Shown here one piece after another: positions 14,908 to 22,308 of a DNA stretch of 29,574 nucleotides (position 1 is the stretch's first letter; every line of letters begins with the position of its first letter). This DNA is from Burkholderiales bacterium UBA954 (GTDB lineage: Bacteria > Pseudomonadota > Gammaproteobacteria > Burkholderiales > Burkholderiaceae_A): contig DBCQ01000027.1 in assembly GCA_002293155.1 (NCBI GenBank), forward strand, positions 41,846 through 71,419, read 5' to 3'. The notes below the pieces were generated by a model that saw only the letters and a list, made by a program, of their open reading frames with translations, was not told the origin of the DNA and ran no database searches. Position numbers and translations under genes: made by a program.

Positions 14908-16722
14908 ATGAATGCAGTCAATGAGTTGCGAAAGGTCGTTCAGGGTGTCCAGAAAATGACACCCTCAGAGGCGTTTGTAGAGACCTGTGTCGCGAATGGG
15001 GTAACGGAAATGTTCGGCATCATGGGCTCGGCCTTCATGGATGCCATGGATATCTTTGCGCCGGCTGGCATTCGGCTAATCCCTGTGGTCCATGAGCAGG
15101 GCGCTGCGCACATGGCCGATGGATATGCTCGCGTCTCAGGCCGCCACGGGGTCGTGATTGGGCAAAACGGCCCAGGGATCAGCAACTGCGTCACGGCAAT
15201 TGCCGCGGCCTACTGGGCCCACAGCCCGGTGGTCATCATCACGCCAGAAACGGGAACGATGGGTATCGGGCTCGGGGGCTTCCAAGAGGCGAATCAGTTG
15301 CCGATGTTCCAGGAATTTACGAAGTACCAGGGTCATGTCGTCAATCCCAAACGGATGGCGGAGTTCACGGGCCGTTGTTTTGACCGGGCAATGTCAGAGA
15401 TGGGGCCAACGCAATTGAATATTCCCCGGGATTTTTTCTACGGTGAAATCAGCTGCGAGATTCCCAAACCCATGCGTGTTGAGCGTGGCGCCGGTGGTGA
15501 GAATAGCCTGAAGGCTGCTGCTGATTTGTTGGCCACGGCGAAGTTTCCTGTAATTCTGGCCGGTGGCGGCGTGGTGATGGGCGACGCGGTCAGCGAGTGT
15601 AAGGCGCTCGCTGAGCGACTCGGCGCACCGGTTGCAACAGGCTATCTTCGTAATGATGCCTTCCCGGCGAGCCATCCATTGTGGACAGGTCCTCTGGGCT
15701 ATCAGGGATCAAAAGCGGCAATGAAGTTAATTGCTCAGGCAGATGTTGTGATTGCGTTGGGATCGCGGATGGGCCCCTTTGGTACCTTGCCCCAGCATGG
15801 CCTGGATTATTGGCCCAAAGAGGCAAAGATTATTCAAGTCGAAGCCGATCACACTAATCTCGGGCTGGTTAAGAAAATTACGGTAGGGATTCATGGGGAT
15901 GCAAAGGCAGTTGCGAAGGCACTGATTGCAAAACTGGCTTCCGCAACCCTCGCATGTGATGCGACCAAAGCAGAGCGTGCAGCAAAAATCAAAGCCGAAA
16001 AAGACGCCTGGGAAAAGGAGTTAACCGAGTGGACCCACGAGCGCGACCCCTTTAGCCTAGACATGATCGAAGAGGCCAAGGGCGAACGCACGCCGACCGG
16101 GGGCACCTACCTCCACCCCCGACAGGTGCTGCGTGAGTTGGAAAAAGCAATGCCAGCACGGGCGATGGTGTCGACAGATATTGGCAACATTAACTCTGTC
16201 GCCAATAGCTATCTGCGGTTCGAGGAGCCCAGGAGTTTCTTTGCACCCATGAGTTTTGGTAACTGCGGTTATGCACTGCCAACCATTATTGGCGCGAAGT
16301 GTGCGGCACCGGATCGGCCTGCAATCGCTTACGCAGGGGATGGCGCATGGGCCATGAGCATGGTAGAAATTATGACGGCTGTTCGTCACGACATTCCGGT
16401 AACGGCAGTCGTTTTCCATAACCGGCAGTGGGGTGCAGAGAAAAAGAACCAGGTGGATTTCTACAACCGCCGATTTGTGGCTGGTGAGCTTGAGAGCGAG
16501 AGTTTCTCTGGGATTGCGAAAGCGATGGGCGCAGAAGGGATTGTGGTCGACAAGCTTGAGGATGTCGGCGTTGCGCTGAAAAAGGCAGTGGATATGCAGA
16601 TGAATCAGGGTAAAACCTGTGTCATCGAAATCATGTGTACCCGCGAGCTTGGTGATCCATTCCGTCGTGATGCCTTAAGCAAGCCCGTGCGTTTTCTTGA
16701 GAAGTACAAGGACTACGTCTGA
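14908..16722 (+). CDS. xsc: Sulfoacetaldehyde acetyltransferase Xsc
   Basis: A thiamine diphosphate enzyme of 604 residues that cleaves sulfoacetaldehyde with phosphate to acetyl phosphate and sulfite, the desulfonation step of C2-sulfonate catabolism. Landmarks are the KMTPSEAFVET N-terminus typical of Xsc, E63 in VHEQGAAHMADGYAR (cofactor activation), the GQNGPGISNCVTA segment, and the C-terminal GDGAWAMSMVEIMTA motif with the later HNRQW for Mg-ThDP. The LNIPRDFFYGEISCEIP block is characteristic of Xsc among acetolactate synthase relatives. Start at ATG 14908 with GAGGAG (14895-14900) seven bases before; the in-frame ATG at 14890 and upstream codons lie in the leader. It is monocistronic, facing the second iclR tail to tail, and has its own strong promoter. 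Confidence 0.95.
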   Translation: MNAVNELRKVVQGVQKMTPSEAFVETCVANGVTEMFGIMGSAFMDAMDIFAPAGIRLIPVVHEQGAAHMADGYARVSGRHGVVIGQNGPGISNCVTAIAAAYWAHSPVVIITPETGTMGIGLGGFQEANQLPMFQEFTKYQGHVVNPKRMAEFTGRCFDRAMSEMGPTQLNIPRDFFYGEISCEIPKPMRVERGAGGENSLKAAADLLATAKFPVILAGGGVVMGDAVSECKALAERLGAPVATGYLRNDAFPASHPLWTGPLGYQGSKAAMKLIAQADVVIALGSRMGPFGTLPQHGLDYWPKEAKIIQVEADHTNLGLVKKITVGIHGDAKAVAKALIAKLASATLACDATKAERAAKIKAEKDAWEKELTEWTHERDPFSLDMIEEAKGERTPTGGTYLHPRQVLRELEKAMPARAMVSTDIGNINSVANSYLRFEEPRSFFAPMSFGNCGYALPTIIGAKCAAPDRPAIAYAGDGAWAMSMVEIMTAVRHDIPVTAVVFHNRQWGAEKKNQVDFYNRRFVAGELESESFSGIAKAMGAEGIVVDKLEDVGVALKKAVDMQMNQGKTCVIEIMCTRELGDPFRRDALSKPVRFLEKYKDYV

Positions 16723-16748
16723 GAATATGCTTGGACGCGCTGTTTAGT

Positions 16749-17516
16749 TTAAGAATTGGGGCTAAAGGTCTGCGCGAGTTGCTCTGCTGATTCCCGCATC
16801 CGCGGTACGTAGCCAAGCAGATCATCAAGGGTTTTTCTTCCGATAGGGGCCTGCACAGCAACTGCTGCGCAGGCCTTTTCACGGGTCAGCATGACGGGCA
16901 CTGCGACAGCAATTAGGCCTTGGAGATGTTCCTCGGTGTTAGAGCTGATTCGCGTCCGACGTATTTTTGTCAATTCTTGTTCTAATTCACGTCGATTTGT
17001 CAGAGTGCGATGGGTGAGCGAGCGCATCGGCAAGAGATCGAGTAATCGGGTTCGTTGTGGCTTTGGCAAGAGGCTTAAGAGGAGTTTTCCGGTTGCCGTG
17101 GCATGGAGTGGTACATGGGAGCCGGGCGCGAGAATAACCCGTAGGGGCCAGTCGGCCTCGACCCGATCGAGGTACACAATATCCGAGCCCGCAAGCGTCG
17201 TTAGGTTGCAGGTCTCTCCCAGGTCATCCACAAGGGCACGTAAAATCGCATGTCGCTCTCGTTGGCTTGGGTGGCCCATCAGTGTAGCGATCGCGAAATC
17301 CTCAACTCGTCGGCCGAGTTGATACCGCTTATCGCCGGGGTACTTCACAACAAGTCCGGCGAACTGAAGCTGCTCGAGAATTCGATGGGTTGTTTGTTTG
17401 GGCAGATCGGTCTCTTGCATGAGCATCGAGACCGTCTTGCCGTCAGGGCTCTGGGCGATGCACTCGAGGAGCCGAAAGGCGCGGAGCGCCGATGAGTTGG
17501 ATTGATTGCTTTCCAT
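16749..17516 (-). CDS. IclR family regulator, divergent from tctC
   Basis: A 255-residue IclR regulator with a winged helix-turn-helix at about residues 8-65 (VSMLMQETDLPKQTTHRILEQLQ) and an effector domain with the ETCNLTTLAGSDIVYLDRVE and PLHATATGKLLLSLLPKPQRTRLL blocks. These same blocks occur, slightly changed, in the IclR at 13927-14751, so the two are paralogues. I take the ATG at 17516 as start, since the family begins just before the helix-turn-helix; a GTG at 17561 would add 15 residues unlike the family and would swallow a palindrome. It is divergent from the tctC-sauST operon, and therefore the likely regulator of sulfoacetate use. Its end faces xsc with a 26-base gap. Confidence 0.92.
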   Translation of the reverse strand: MESNQSNSSALRAFRLLECIAQSPDGKTVSMLMQETDLPKQTTHRILEQLQFAGLVVKYPGDKRYQLGRRVEDFAIATLMGHPSQRERHAILRALVDDLGETCNLTTLAGSDIVYLDRVEADWPLRVILAPGSHVPLHATATGKLLLSLLPKPQRTRLLDLLPMRSLTHRTLTNRRELEQELTKIRRTRISSNTEEHLQGLIAVAVPVMLTREKACAAVAVQAPIGRKTLDDLLGYVPRMRESAEQLAQTFSPNS

Positions 17517-17527
17517 CCCGCGAAGAA

Positions 17528-17540
17528 TACAATTTTTGTA
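17528..17540. promoter_or_regulatory. Palindrome in iclR/tctC gap, candidate operator
   Basis: TACAA (17528-17532) and TTGTA (17536-17540) form a perfect inverted repeat around TTT, 12 bases from the iclR ATG. Its position would allow autorepression of iclR and control of the divergent tctC operon. The regulator is presumed to be the adjacent IclR protein. Confidence 0.4.
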
Positions 17541-17586
17541 AAAAACGGTACTTTTGTGCACCGCAATTTCACTTAACTTAGGTTTT

Positions 17587-17592
17587 TATACT
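17587..17592 (+). promoter_or_regulatory. Possible -10 box for the tctC operon
   Basis: TATACT matches the -10 consensus in five of six positions. At 17-base spacing the -35 position reads CAATTT (17564-17569), which is poor, as expected for an activator-dependent promoter. The leader would be very short (about 13 bases) with the AGGAG at 17599-17603 at its very start, so another start site is possible. Confidence 0.3.
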
Positions 17593-17611
17593 TTCTCTAG
17601 GAGACCATCCC

Positions 17612-18577
17612 ATGACCCATTCTCAATCACGTCGGCAGGTAATTCGTCAGGCGGCTGCCCTGTCTGTGGGCGCCAGCGGACTGCTTGGGGCCGCCACTAC
17701 TGTCTTCGCTCAGGCAAAGTATCCCAGCCGGCCTGTAGAGTTTGTTGTGCCGTGGGGTGCGGGCGGCGGGGCCGATCAGCTTGCGCGAAAGATCGGCAAG
17801 ATGCTTGAGACTGATCTGAAGGCGTCGTTCCCGGTAGTCAACGTGGCGGGTGCGACGGGCAACACCGGGATGACCAAGCTGCTGACTGCGGCTTCAGATG
17901 GTTATGCCATTGGTATTCTGATCGGAGATACCTTGGCGACATTAGCCGGGGATGGCGGTGCACGCTGGAAGCTTAATGAGATTGTGCCGCTGGGGATTAT
18001 GATTCGGCAGCCCACAGGAATTTTTGTCAAAAACGATAGTAAGTACAAGACATTCCAGGATTTGTTGAATGATTCCAAAGCCAATGAGATTAAGACCGCG
18101 ATCCTTGGTTTTGGAAGTGCGGACGAAATCATGGTCAAGCAGATGATCGCCAAGGGCCATAAATTTAAGATGATTCCATTTGCCAAGCCGGGTGAACGTT
18201 ATGCCTCAATTCTAGGTGGTCATGCGGATGTCTTACTGGAGCAGGCCGGTGATGTTGGCTCGTTCTTATCCTCAAATCAGATGCGACCACTGGCGTTCTT
18301 TGCAGATGCGCCCGCCCCTGGATTTAGAGACATTCCCTTGGTAAAAAACTCTGGCTTTACCGTTAACATTAGCCAGTTTCGGGCAATCGTGATGCGGGCT
18401 GGAACGGATCCTGCGCAGGTTAAGACACTTGCTGCTGCGATTGACAAGGCGGCGCGCTCTGATGAGTTTAAAAAATATCTCGCAGATGAGCTTGCATTCG
18501 CAGATAGTTTCATACCCCAGAAAGATTCCGCTGCATTTCTTGCTCGCGAACTAAAAGCAATCGAGTCGAATAAGTAA
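17612..18577 (+). CDS. tctC: Tripartite tricarboxylate transporter substrate-binding protein (TctC/Bug)
   Basis: A 321-residue extracytoplasmic binding protein of the Bug/TctC family. Residues 1-33 form an export signal with a twin arginine (SRRQVIRQAAALSVG) and a cleavage site after VFA. The mature part opens with YPSRPVEFVVPWGAGGGADQLARK, the family signature for binding a carboxylate, and continues with the VVNVAGATGNTGM block that lines the ligand pocket. The start ATG at 17612 follows AGGAG by 8 bases. It heads the operon with tctB, tctA, sauS and sauT. A two-carbon sulfonated carboxylate, sulfoacetate, is the natural guess for ligand, as the next enzymes use it; the ligand cannot be read from sequence. 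An intrinsic terminator follows, which should leave this gene most highly expressed. Confidence 0.92.
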   Translation: MTHSQSRRQVIRQAAALSVGASGLLGAATTVFAQAKYPSRPVEFVVPWGAGGGADQLARKIGKMLETDLKASFPVVNVAGATGNTGMTKLLTAASDGYAIGILIGDTLATLAGDGGARWKLNEIVPLGIMIRQPTGIFVKNDSKYKTFQDLLNDSKANEIKTAILGFGSADEIMVKQMIAKGHKFKMIPFAKPGERYASILGGHADVLLEQAGDVGSFLSSNQMRPLAFFADAPAPGFRDIPLVKNSGFTVNISQFRAIVMRAGTDPAQVKTLAAAIDKAARSDEFKKYLADELAFADSFIPQKDSAAFLARELKAIESNK

Positions 18578-18600
18578 GCACGGGTTTTTTAGAGGTCTCA

Positions 18601-18638
18601 ATCGGGCAGGATTCTTTATAGAGTCTTGCCCGATTTTT
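18601..18638 (+). terminator. Intrinsic terminator between tctC and tctB
   Basis: ATCGGGCAGGA (18601-18611) pairs with TCTTGCCCGAT (18624-18634) over 11 bp with one G-U pair, and TTTT follows directly. It stands 24 bases past the tctC stop and 26 before tctB, so it should let only part of transcription go on to the membrane subunits and enzymes. That is a common way to make excess binding protein. Confidence 0.85.
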
Positions 18639-18663
18639 AATTGTCTTCCTGGGGGTTCACCGA

Positions 18664-19266
18664 ATGATTCGTCTCCGCAGAGCAGTGCCTTATTCGGTGC
18701 TGTTGGGCTTCTCAATTTTTCTACTCTGGTCACTGTCGGGGGTCTCAGCGCCAGGTGGTGAGCCCGGCGCACTCGGGCCAGCCTTCTGGCCGCGCGCCAT
18801 TCTGATTGTGATGATGCTTCTGTGTGCCTACGAGATATTGAAGCGGCTTGCGGGCGCTAAAGACCAGTTCACCGGATTTGTCGCCCGGCAGGAGGAGGCC
18901 GCCAGGAGAGGAGAGGAGGTGGGGTCGGTGGCGACCCTTATGGCCAGTGCGCCGTCGGCAGACGTTGGGACGGAGCAAAACGAGCCACTTTTCCTTGGAA
19001 AGCTGCTCCCTGGTATTAGTCTTATTGCACTCTATGCCATGGGGATCCAGACCGTTGGGTTTTTCTTAAGCAGTACGGTCTTTCTGTCTGCCTTTGCGGC
19101 AATCGGCGGGGCACGTCATCGGCTCTGGAATCCCGTGGTGAGCGTGATCGGTAGCCTCTTGTTTTTTTTCGTCTTCACGAAGATCGCCTATATTTCGCTT
19201 CCTCTCGGCACAGGAATATTTAAAGAGATCTCGCTTGCCTTGATGCAGATCATGGGGGTGAAATAA
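18664..19266 (+). CDS. tctB: Tripartite tricarboxylate transporter small membrane protein TctB
   Basis: A 200-residue membrane protein of the TctB family. Two hydrophobic segments are seen in the first 60 residues (around 9-28 and 42-58), and two in the last 90 (around 115-135 and 160-180). Between them lies a charged loop of about 50 residues rich in E and R, larger than the loop I expect of a minimal TctB. The GALGPAFWPRAI motif after the first segment is the family mark. TctB forms the integral membrane unit with TctA, which follows only two bases after the stop codon. Energy comes from an ion gradient, not ATP. Its place after the terminator suggests lower expression than tctC. Confidence 0.88.
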   Translation: MIRLRRAVPYSVLLGFSIFLLWSLSGVSAPGGEPGALGPAFWPRAILIVMMLLCAYEILKRLAGAKDQFTGFVARQEEAARRGEEVGSVATLMASAPSADVGTEQNEPLFLGKLLPGISLIALYAMGIQTVGFFLSSTVFLSAFAAIGGARHRLWNPVVSVIGSLLFFFVFTKIAYISLPLGTGIFKEISLALMQIMGVK

Positions 19267-19268
19267 CA

Positions 19269-20801
19269 ATGGAAACTCTTGCGCTTTTAATGCAAGGCGT
19301 ATTAACGATTTTTGCGCCAGTTAATCTGCTTGTCATGGTTATCGGCTTGGTGCTGGGGATGTTGGTTGCGGTCTTGCCGGGCCTCACACTGGTGATGGGT
19401 GTCGTGTTGGCACTTCCATTTACTTACCAGATGGGTGTTGGGCCGGCATTAATTCTGTTGACAGCCATGTATGTATCGGGCACCTATGGTGGTGCGATTA
19501 CGGCGATTCTGTTTCGAATTCCAGGCGAACCGATGGATGTCCCTTTGCTATGGGATGGGTATGAGATGACGCGGCAGGGTCTTGCCGCGAAGGCTCTCGG
19601 TTATTCGTTGATCGCGGCCTTTGTGGGTGGAATTGCATCTGCGGTGCTGATGGTTGCGATGGCTAAGCCGGTTGCGGACATTGCCTTAAAATTCTCGAGC
19701 CCTGAATTTTTTGCAGTCATTATTTTTGGGTTATCGAGCGTTGTCTCGCTGGGTGGGAAATCGATGATTAACGCCTTGATTAGTCTCTGTATGGGGCTGC
19801 TCATTGCTTCGGTTGGGGTGGATAGCATGTACGGGCAGGAGCGTCTTGCGTTCGGGCAGCCGTTTCTTTTAGATGGGATTGAGTTTTTGTTGGTGATGGT
19901 AGGCGCCTATGGCATCGGTGAGGTACTGACTCGGCTGGGCGCTGGCTATCCTGCGGACGCGGTAATTGATCCCGCAACAAAGACTAAGCGATTTGAAACC
20001 GCGTTTCCAAGATGGTCGGAGATCTACCCCAAGCGAGGCAGCTTTGTACGTGGTACTGCAACGGGTGTAGTGGTGGGCCTCGTTCCAGGCGCAGGTGCGA
20101 CCGTCTCGTCTTTCGTGGCCTATGGCTTGGAGCGGCAGTATGGGAAGAATGGCTCGGCCCTGGGAGCGGGCGCACCTGAAGGGATTATTGCTGCGAAATC
20201 CGCGGCTACCGCCTCCGTAGGGGGCGCGCTCGTGCCGTTATTAACGATGGGAATTCCCGGTAGTGGTGCAACCGCAATTATCTTGGCTGCATTCCTGCTT
20301 CATGGGATTCAGCCAGGACCGCAGGTCTTTGTTAGCAGCTCAGCCTTAATTTATACAGTTTTTGCATCGGTATTTATCAGTGTGATTGGAATGTGCATTC
20401 TGGGGTACTTTGCGATCAAGCCCTTAACGAAGGTGCTCGATGCTCCCGAGGCGGTTGTATCAGCATTTGTGGTGATGTTTTGCTTTGTTGGCGCTTTTGC
20501 TGCCCGCAACAATATGTCGGATCTCTATGTGATTGCTGCCTTTGGGCTGATTGGGTTTCTGTTTGAACGATTTAAGTTTCCAATTGCACCGCTGGTCTTG
20601 GGCACGATCCTTGGCCCACTCGCAGAAGATAACTTTATGACCACAATGGTAAGTTTCAGTAATGACTGGACTATATTTTTTACACGTCCGATTAGCCTGA
20701 CGATCCTCGTGATTGCCGCGATCGGGGTGTTCTATCCTGCCATTCGGGCGACGACGCTCAAGCGACGCGTACCCTCGGATGGGGGACCTTCGTCGTCGTG
20801 A
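19269..20801 (+). CDS. tctA: Tripartite tricarboxylate transporter large membrane protein TctA
   Basis: A 510-residue integral membrane permease, about 12 hydrophobic segments, of the TctA family. The two signature regions are clear: an N-terminal one, GGAITAILFRIPGEP, and a central one running from LVPGAGATVSSFVAYGLER to LTMGIPGSGATAIILAAF, which form the ion and substrate pathway. Length is standard. It is translated right after tctB. The following gene, sauS, begins 20 bases after its stop. Together with TctC and TctB it would import sulfoacetate here; in Cupriavidus necator this step is assigned to an unrelated permease, SauU, so the transporter type is a local replacement if the assignment holds. 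Confidence 0.95.
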   Translation: METLALLMQGVLTIFAPVNLLVMVIGLVLGMLVAVLPGLTLVMGVVLALPFTYQMGVGPALILLTAMYVSGTYGGAITAILFRIPGEPMDVPLLWDGYEMTRQGLAAKALGYSLIAAFVGGIASAVLMVAMAKPVADIALKFSSPEFFAVIIFGLSSVVSLGGKSMINALISLCMGLLIASVGVDSMYGQERLAFGQPFLLDGIEFLLVMVGAYGIGEVLTRLGAGYPADAVIDPATKTKRFETAFPRWSEIYPKRGSFVRGTATGVVVGLVPGAGATVSSFVAYGLERQYGKNGSALGAGAPEGIIAAKSAATASVGGALVPLLTMGIPGSGATAIILAAFLLHGIQPGPQVFVSSSALIYTVFASVFISVIGMCILGYFAIKPLTKVLDAPEAVVSAFVVMFCFVGAFAARNNMSDLYVIAAFGLIGFLFERFKFPIAPLVLGTILGPLAEDNFMTTMVSFSNDWTIFFTRPISLTILVIAAIGVFYPAIRATTLKRRVPSDGGPSSS

Positions 20802-20820
20802 TTATCAGGAGTCTTCGGAT

Positions 20821-22260
20821 ATGGTGCAGTCGGTAGAGTCTTCTTTAAACCCTGCAGAAATGCAGGTTGGGGGCCTGATCCGCCGTGCGCGGGCCGCCCA
20901 AAAGGCGATTGAATCGTACGATCAGGGGCGGGTGGATGTCATGGTAGCAGCCGTATCGTGGGCCATTCTTGAGCCTCGCCGTAATCGCCTATTGGCCGAT
21001 CTCGCTGTTCAAGATAGCGGTATTGGTAACGCAGACGATAAGTTCGCAAAGAACTTTCGTAAGACGCTTGGGCTGATGCGGGATCTCGCGCATGCGAAAT
21101 CGGTGGGGGTTCTTCGGCACGATGCTGAACAGGGGATTACGGAGATCGCAAGGCCGGTTGGAGTGGTGGCGGCAATTACGCCATCGACGAATCCGGGCGC
21201 GACCCCGATGAATAAGATTCTGAATGCCTTGAAGTGTCGTAATTCAATTATCGTGGCGCCCTCACCCAAGGGTGCCTCCACCTGCCAGAAGCTTCTGGAA
21301 TTCGTACATGCTCAGCTCGATCGTGTGGGTGCACCACGGGATCTTGTGCAGATGTTACCGCTGCCCATTTCGAAAGAGGCGACTCGCGCCTTGATGGCCC
21401 AGGCCGACTTAATTGTGGCGACTGGTTCGCAGGCAAATATCCGTGCGGCTTACTCGAGTGGTACACCTGCCTTTGGTGTGGGGGCTGGTAATGTCGCAGT
21501 GATTATTGATGAATATGCTGATACTTTAAACGCGGCAGCCCAGATACAACGGTCAAAGACCTTCGATAACGCGACGAGCTGTTCAAGCGAGAATGGTGTC
21601 GTGATTGTTGAATCGGTATATTCGCAGGCGTTGGCTGCGCTGCAGTCGGTGGGCGGCGTGTTGTTGACCGATTCCGATCGGCTTCGGCTGAGAGAATTTA
21701 TGTTCCCCGCAGGCAGGCTCTCCTCTGCGGCAACCGCCCAGTCTGCGTCGACAATCGCAGCTCGCGCGGAACTCGAAACACCCGGGGCGCGGGAGGCAAA
21801 GTTTCTGATGGTCCTCGAGACTGACGCAGGGCCTGACCACCTGTTCTCCGGGGAAAAGTTAAGTCCTGTGCTTGCCGTCTGGCGTGTGGCTGATTTTGAG
21901 GCGGCGATATCACGGGTGGCATCAATCTACCGCTATCAAGGCGCCGGGCATTCCGTGGGCCTGCATACCGCAGCAAGCGGGGAGATGATGGAGTTACGTG
22001 CTCAGCGTCTCGCGCAGGATCTCCCGGTTGCGCGGGTCATTCTTAATCAGGCGCATGCGATTGCGACGGGGGGTAGTTTTGATAATGGGCTACCGTTCTC
22101 GCTATCCATGGGCTGCGGGACATGGGGCAGGAATAGTTTTTCTGACAATATGAATTACCGGCATTACATGAATATCACGCGGATCGCTCGTCGAATACCG
22201 GAGGTCGTGCCGAGTGTCGAGGAGCTGCTCGCCCCGTATTTTGATGTCTATGGGAAATAA
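20821..22260 (+). CDS. sauS: Acylating aldehyde dehydrogenase, probable sulfoacetaldehyde dehydrogenase SauS
   Basis: A 479-residue CoA-acylating aldehyde dehydrogenase related to EutE and the N-terminal part of AdhE. The catalytic cysteine is C254 in the motif FDNATSCSSENGV, where classical acylating enzymes have DNxxxCxSEQ. The PVGVVAAITPSTNPGATPMNKILNALKCRN block binds cofactor. In sulfoacetate catabolism SauS reduces sulfoacetyl-CoA to sulfoacetaldehyde with NADPH. The assignment rests on the neighbouring CoA ligase, the transporter and xsc, not on a substrate motif. The ATG at 20821 has AGGAG (20807-20811) 9 bases upstream; the frame also reaches back into tctA, which is no more than an open frame. 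An ethanolamine or propanediol role is unlikely, as no microcompartment genes are present. Confidence 0.88.
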   Translation: MVQSVESSLNPAEMQVGGLIRRARAAQKAIESYDQGRVDVMVAAVSWAILEPRRNRLLADLAVQDSGIGNADDKFAKNFRKTLGLMRDLAHAKSVGVLRHDAEQGITEIARPVGVVAAITPSTNPGATPMNKILNALKCRNSIIVAPSPKGASTCQKLLEFVHAQLDRVGAPRDLVQMLPLPISKEATRALMAQADLIVATGSQANIRAAYSSGTPAFGVGAGNVAVIIDEYADTLNAAAQIQRSKTFDNATSCSSENGVVIVESVYSQALAALQSVGGVLLTDSDRLRLREFMFPAGRLSSAATAQSASTIAARAELETPGAREAKFLMVLETDAGPDHLFSGEKLSPVLAVWRVADFEAAISRVASIYRYQGAGHSVGLHTAASGEMMELRAQRLAQDLPVARVILNQAHAIATGGSFDNGLPFSLSMGCGTWGRNSFSDNMNYRHYMNITRIARRIPEVVPSVEELLAPYFDVYGK

Positions 22261-22264
22261 GGAA

Positions 22265-22308
22265 ATGAATTCAGTGAAGCAAATGAATTCAACGAGTCAG
22301 ATGAATTC
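22265..22308 (+). repeat. Triple ATGAATTC repeat at the sauT start
   Basis: ATGAATTC occurs at 22265-22272, 22283-22290 and 22301-22308, exactly 18 bases apart. The copies are in frame and encode M-N-S each time, with a six-residue period (MNSVKQ, MNSTSQ, MNSIAA). Each copy could serve as a start codon. Confidence 0.9.

Noticed and set aside
17517..17561. GTG start of the second iclR at 17561
   Set aside because: The added 15 residues do not look like the family and cover the TACAA/TTGTA palindrome.
20713..20820. sauS start inside tctA
   Set aside because: AGGAG at 20807 and ATG 20821 give the family-like N-terminus; the upstream part is the tctA end read in another frame.
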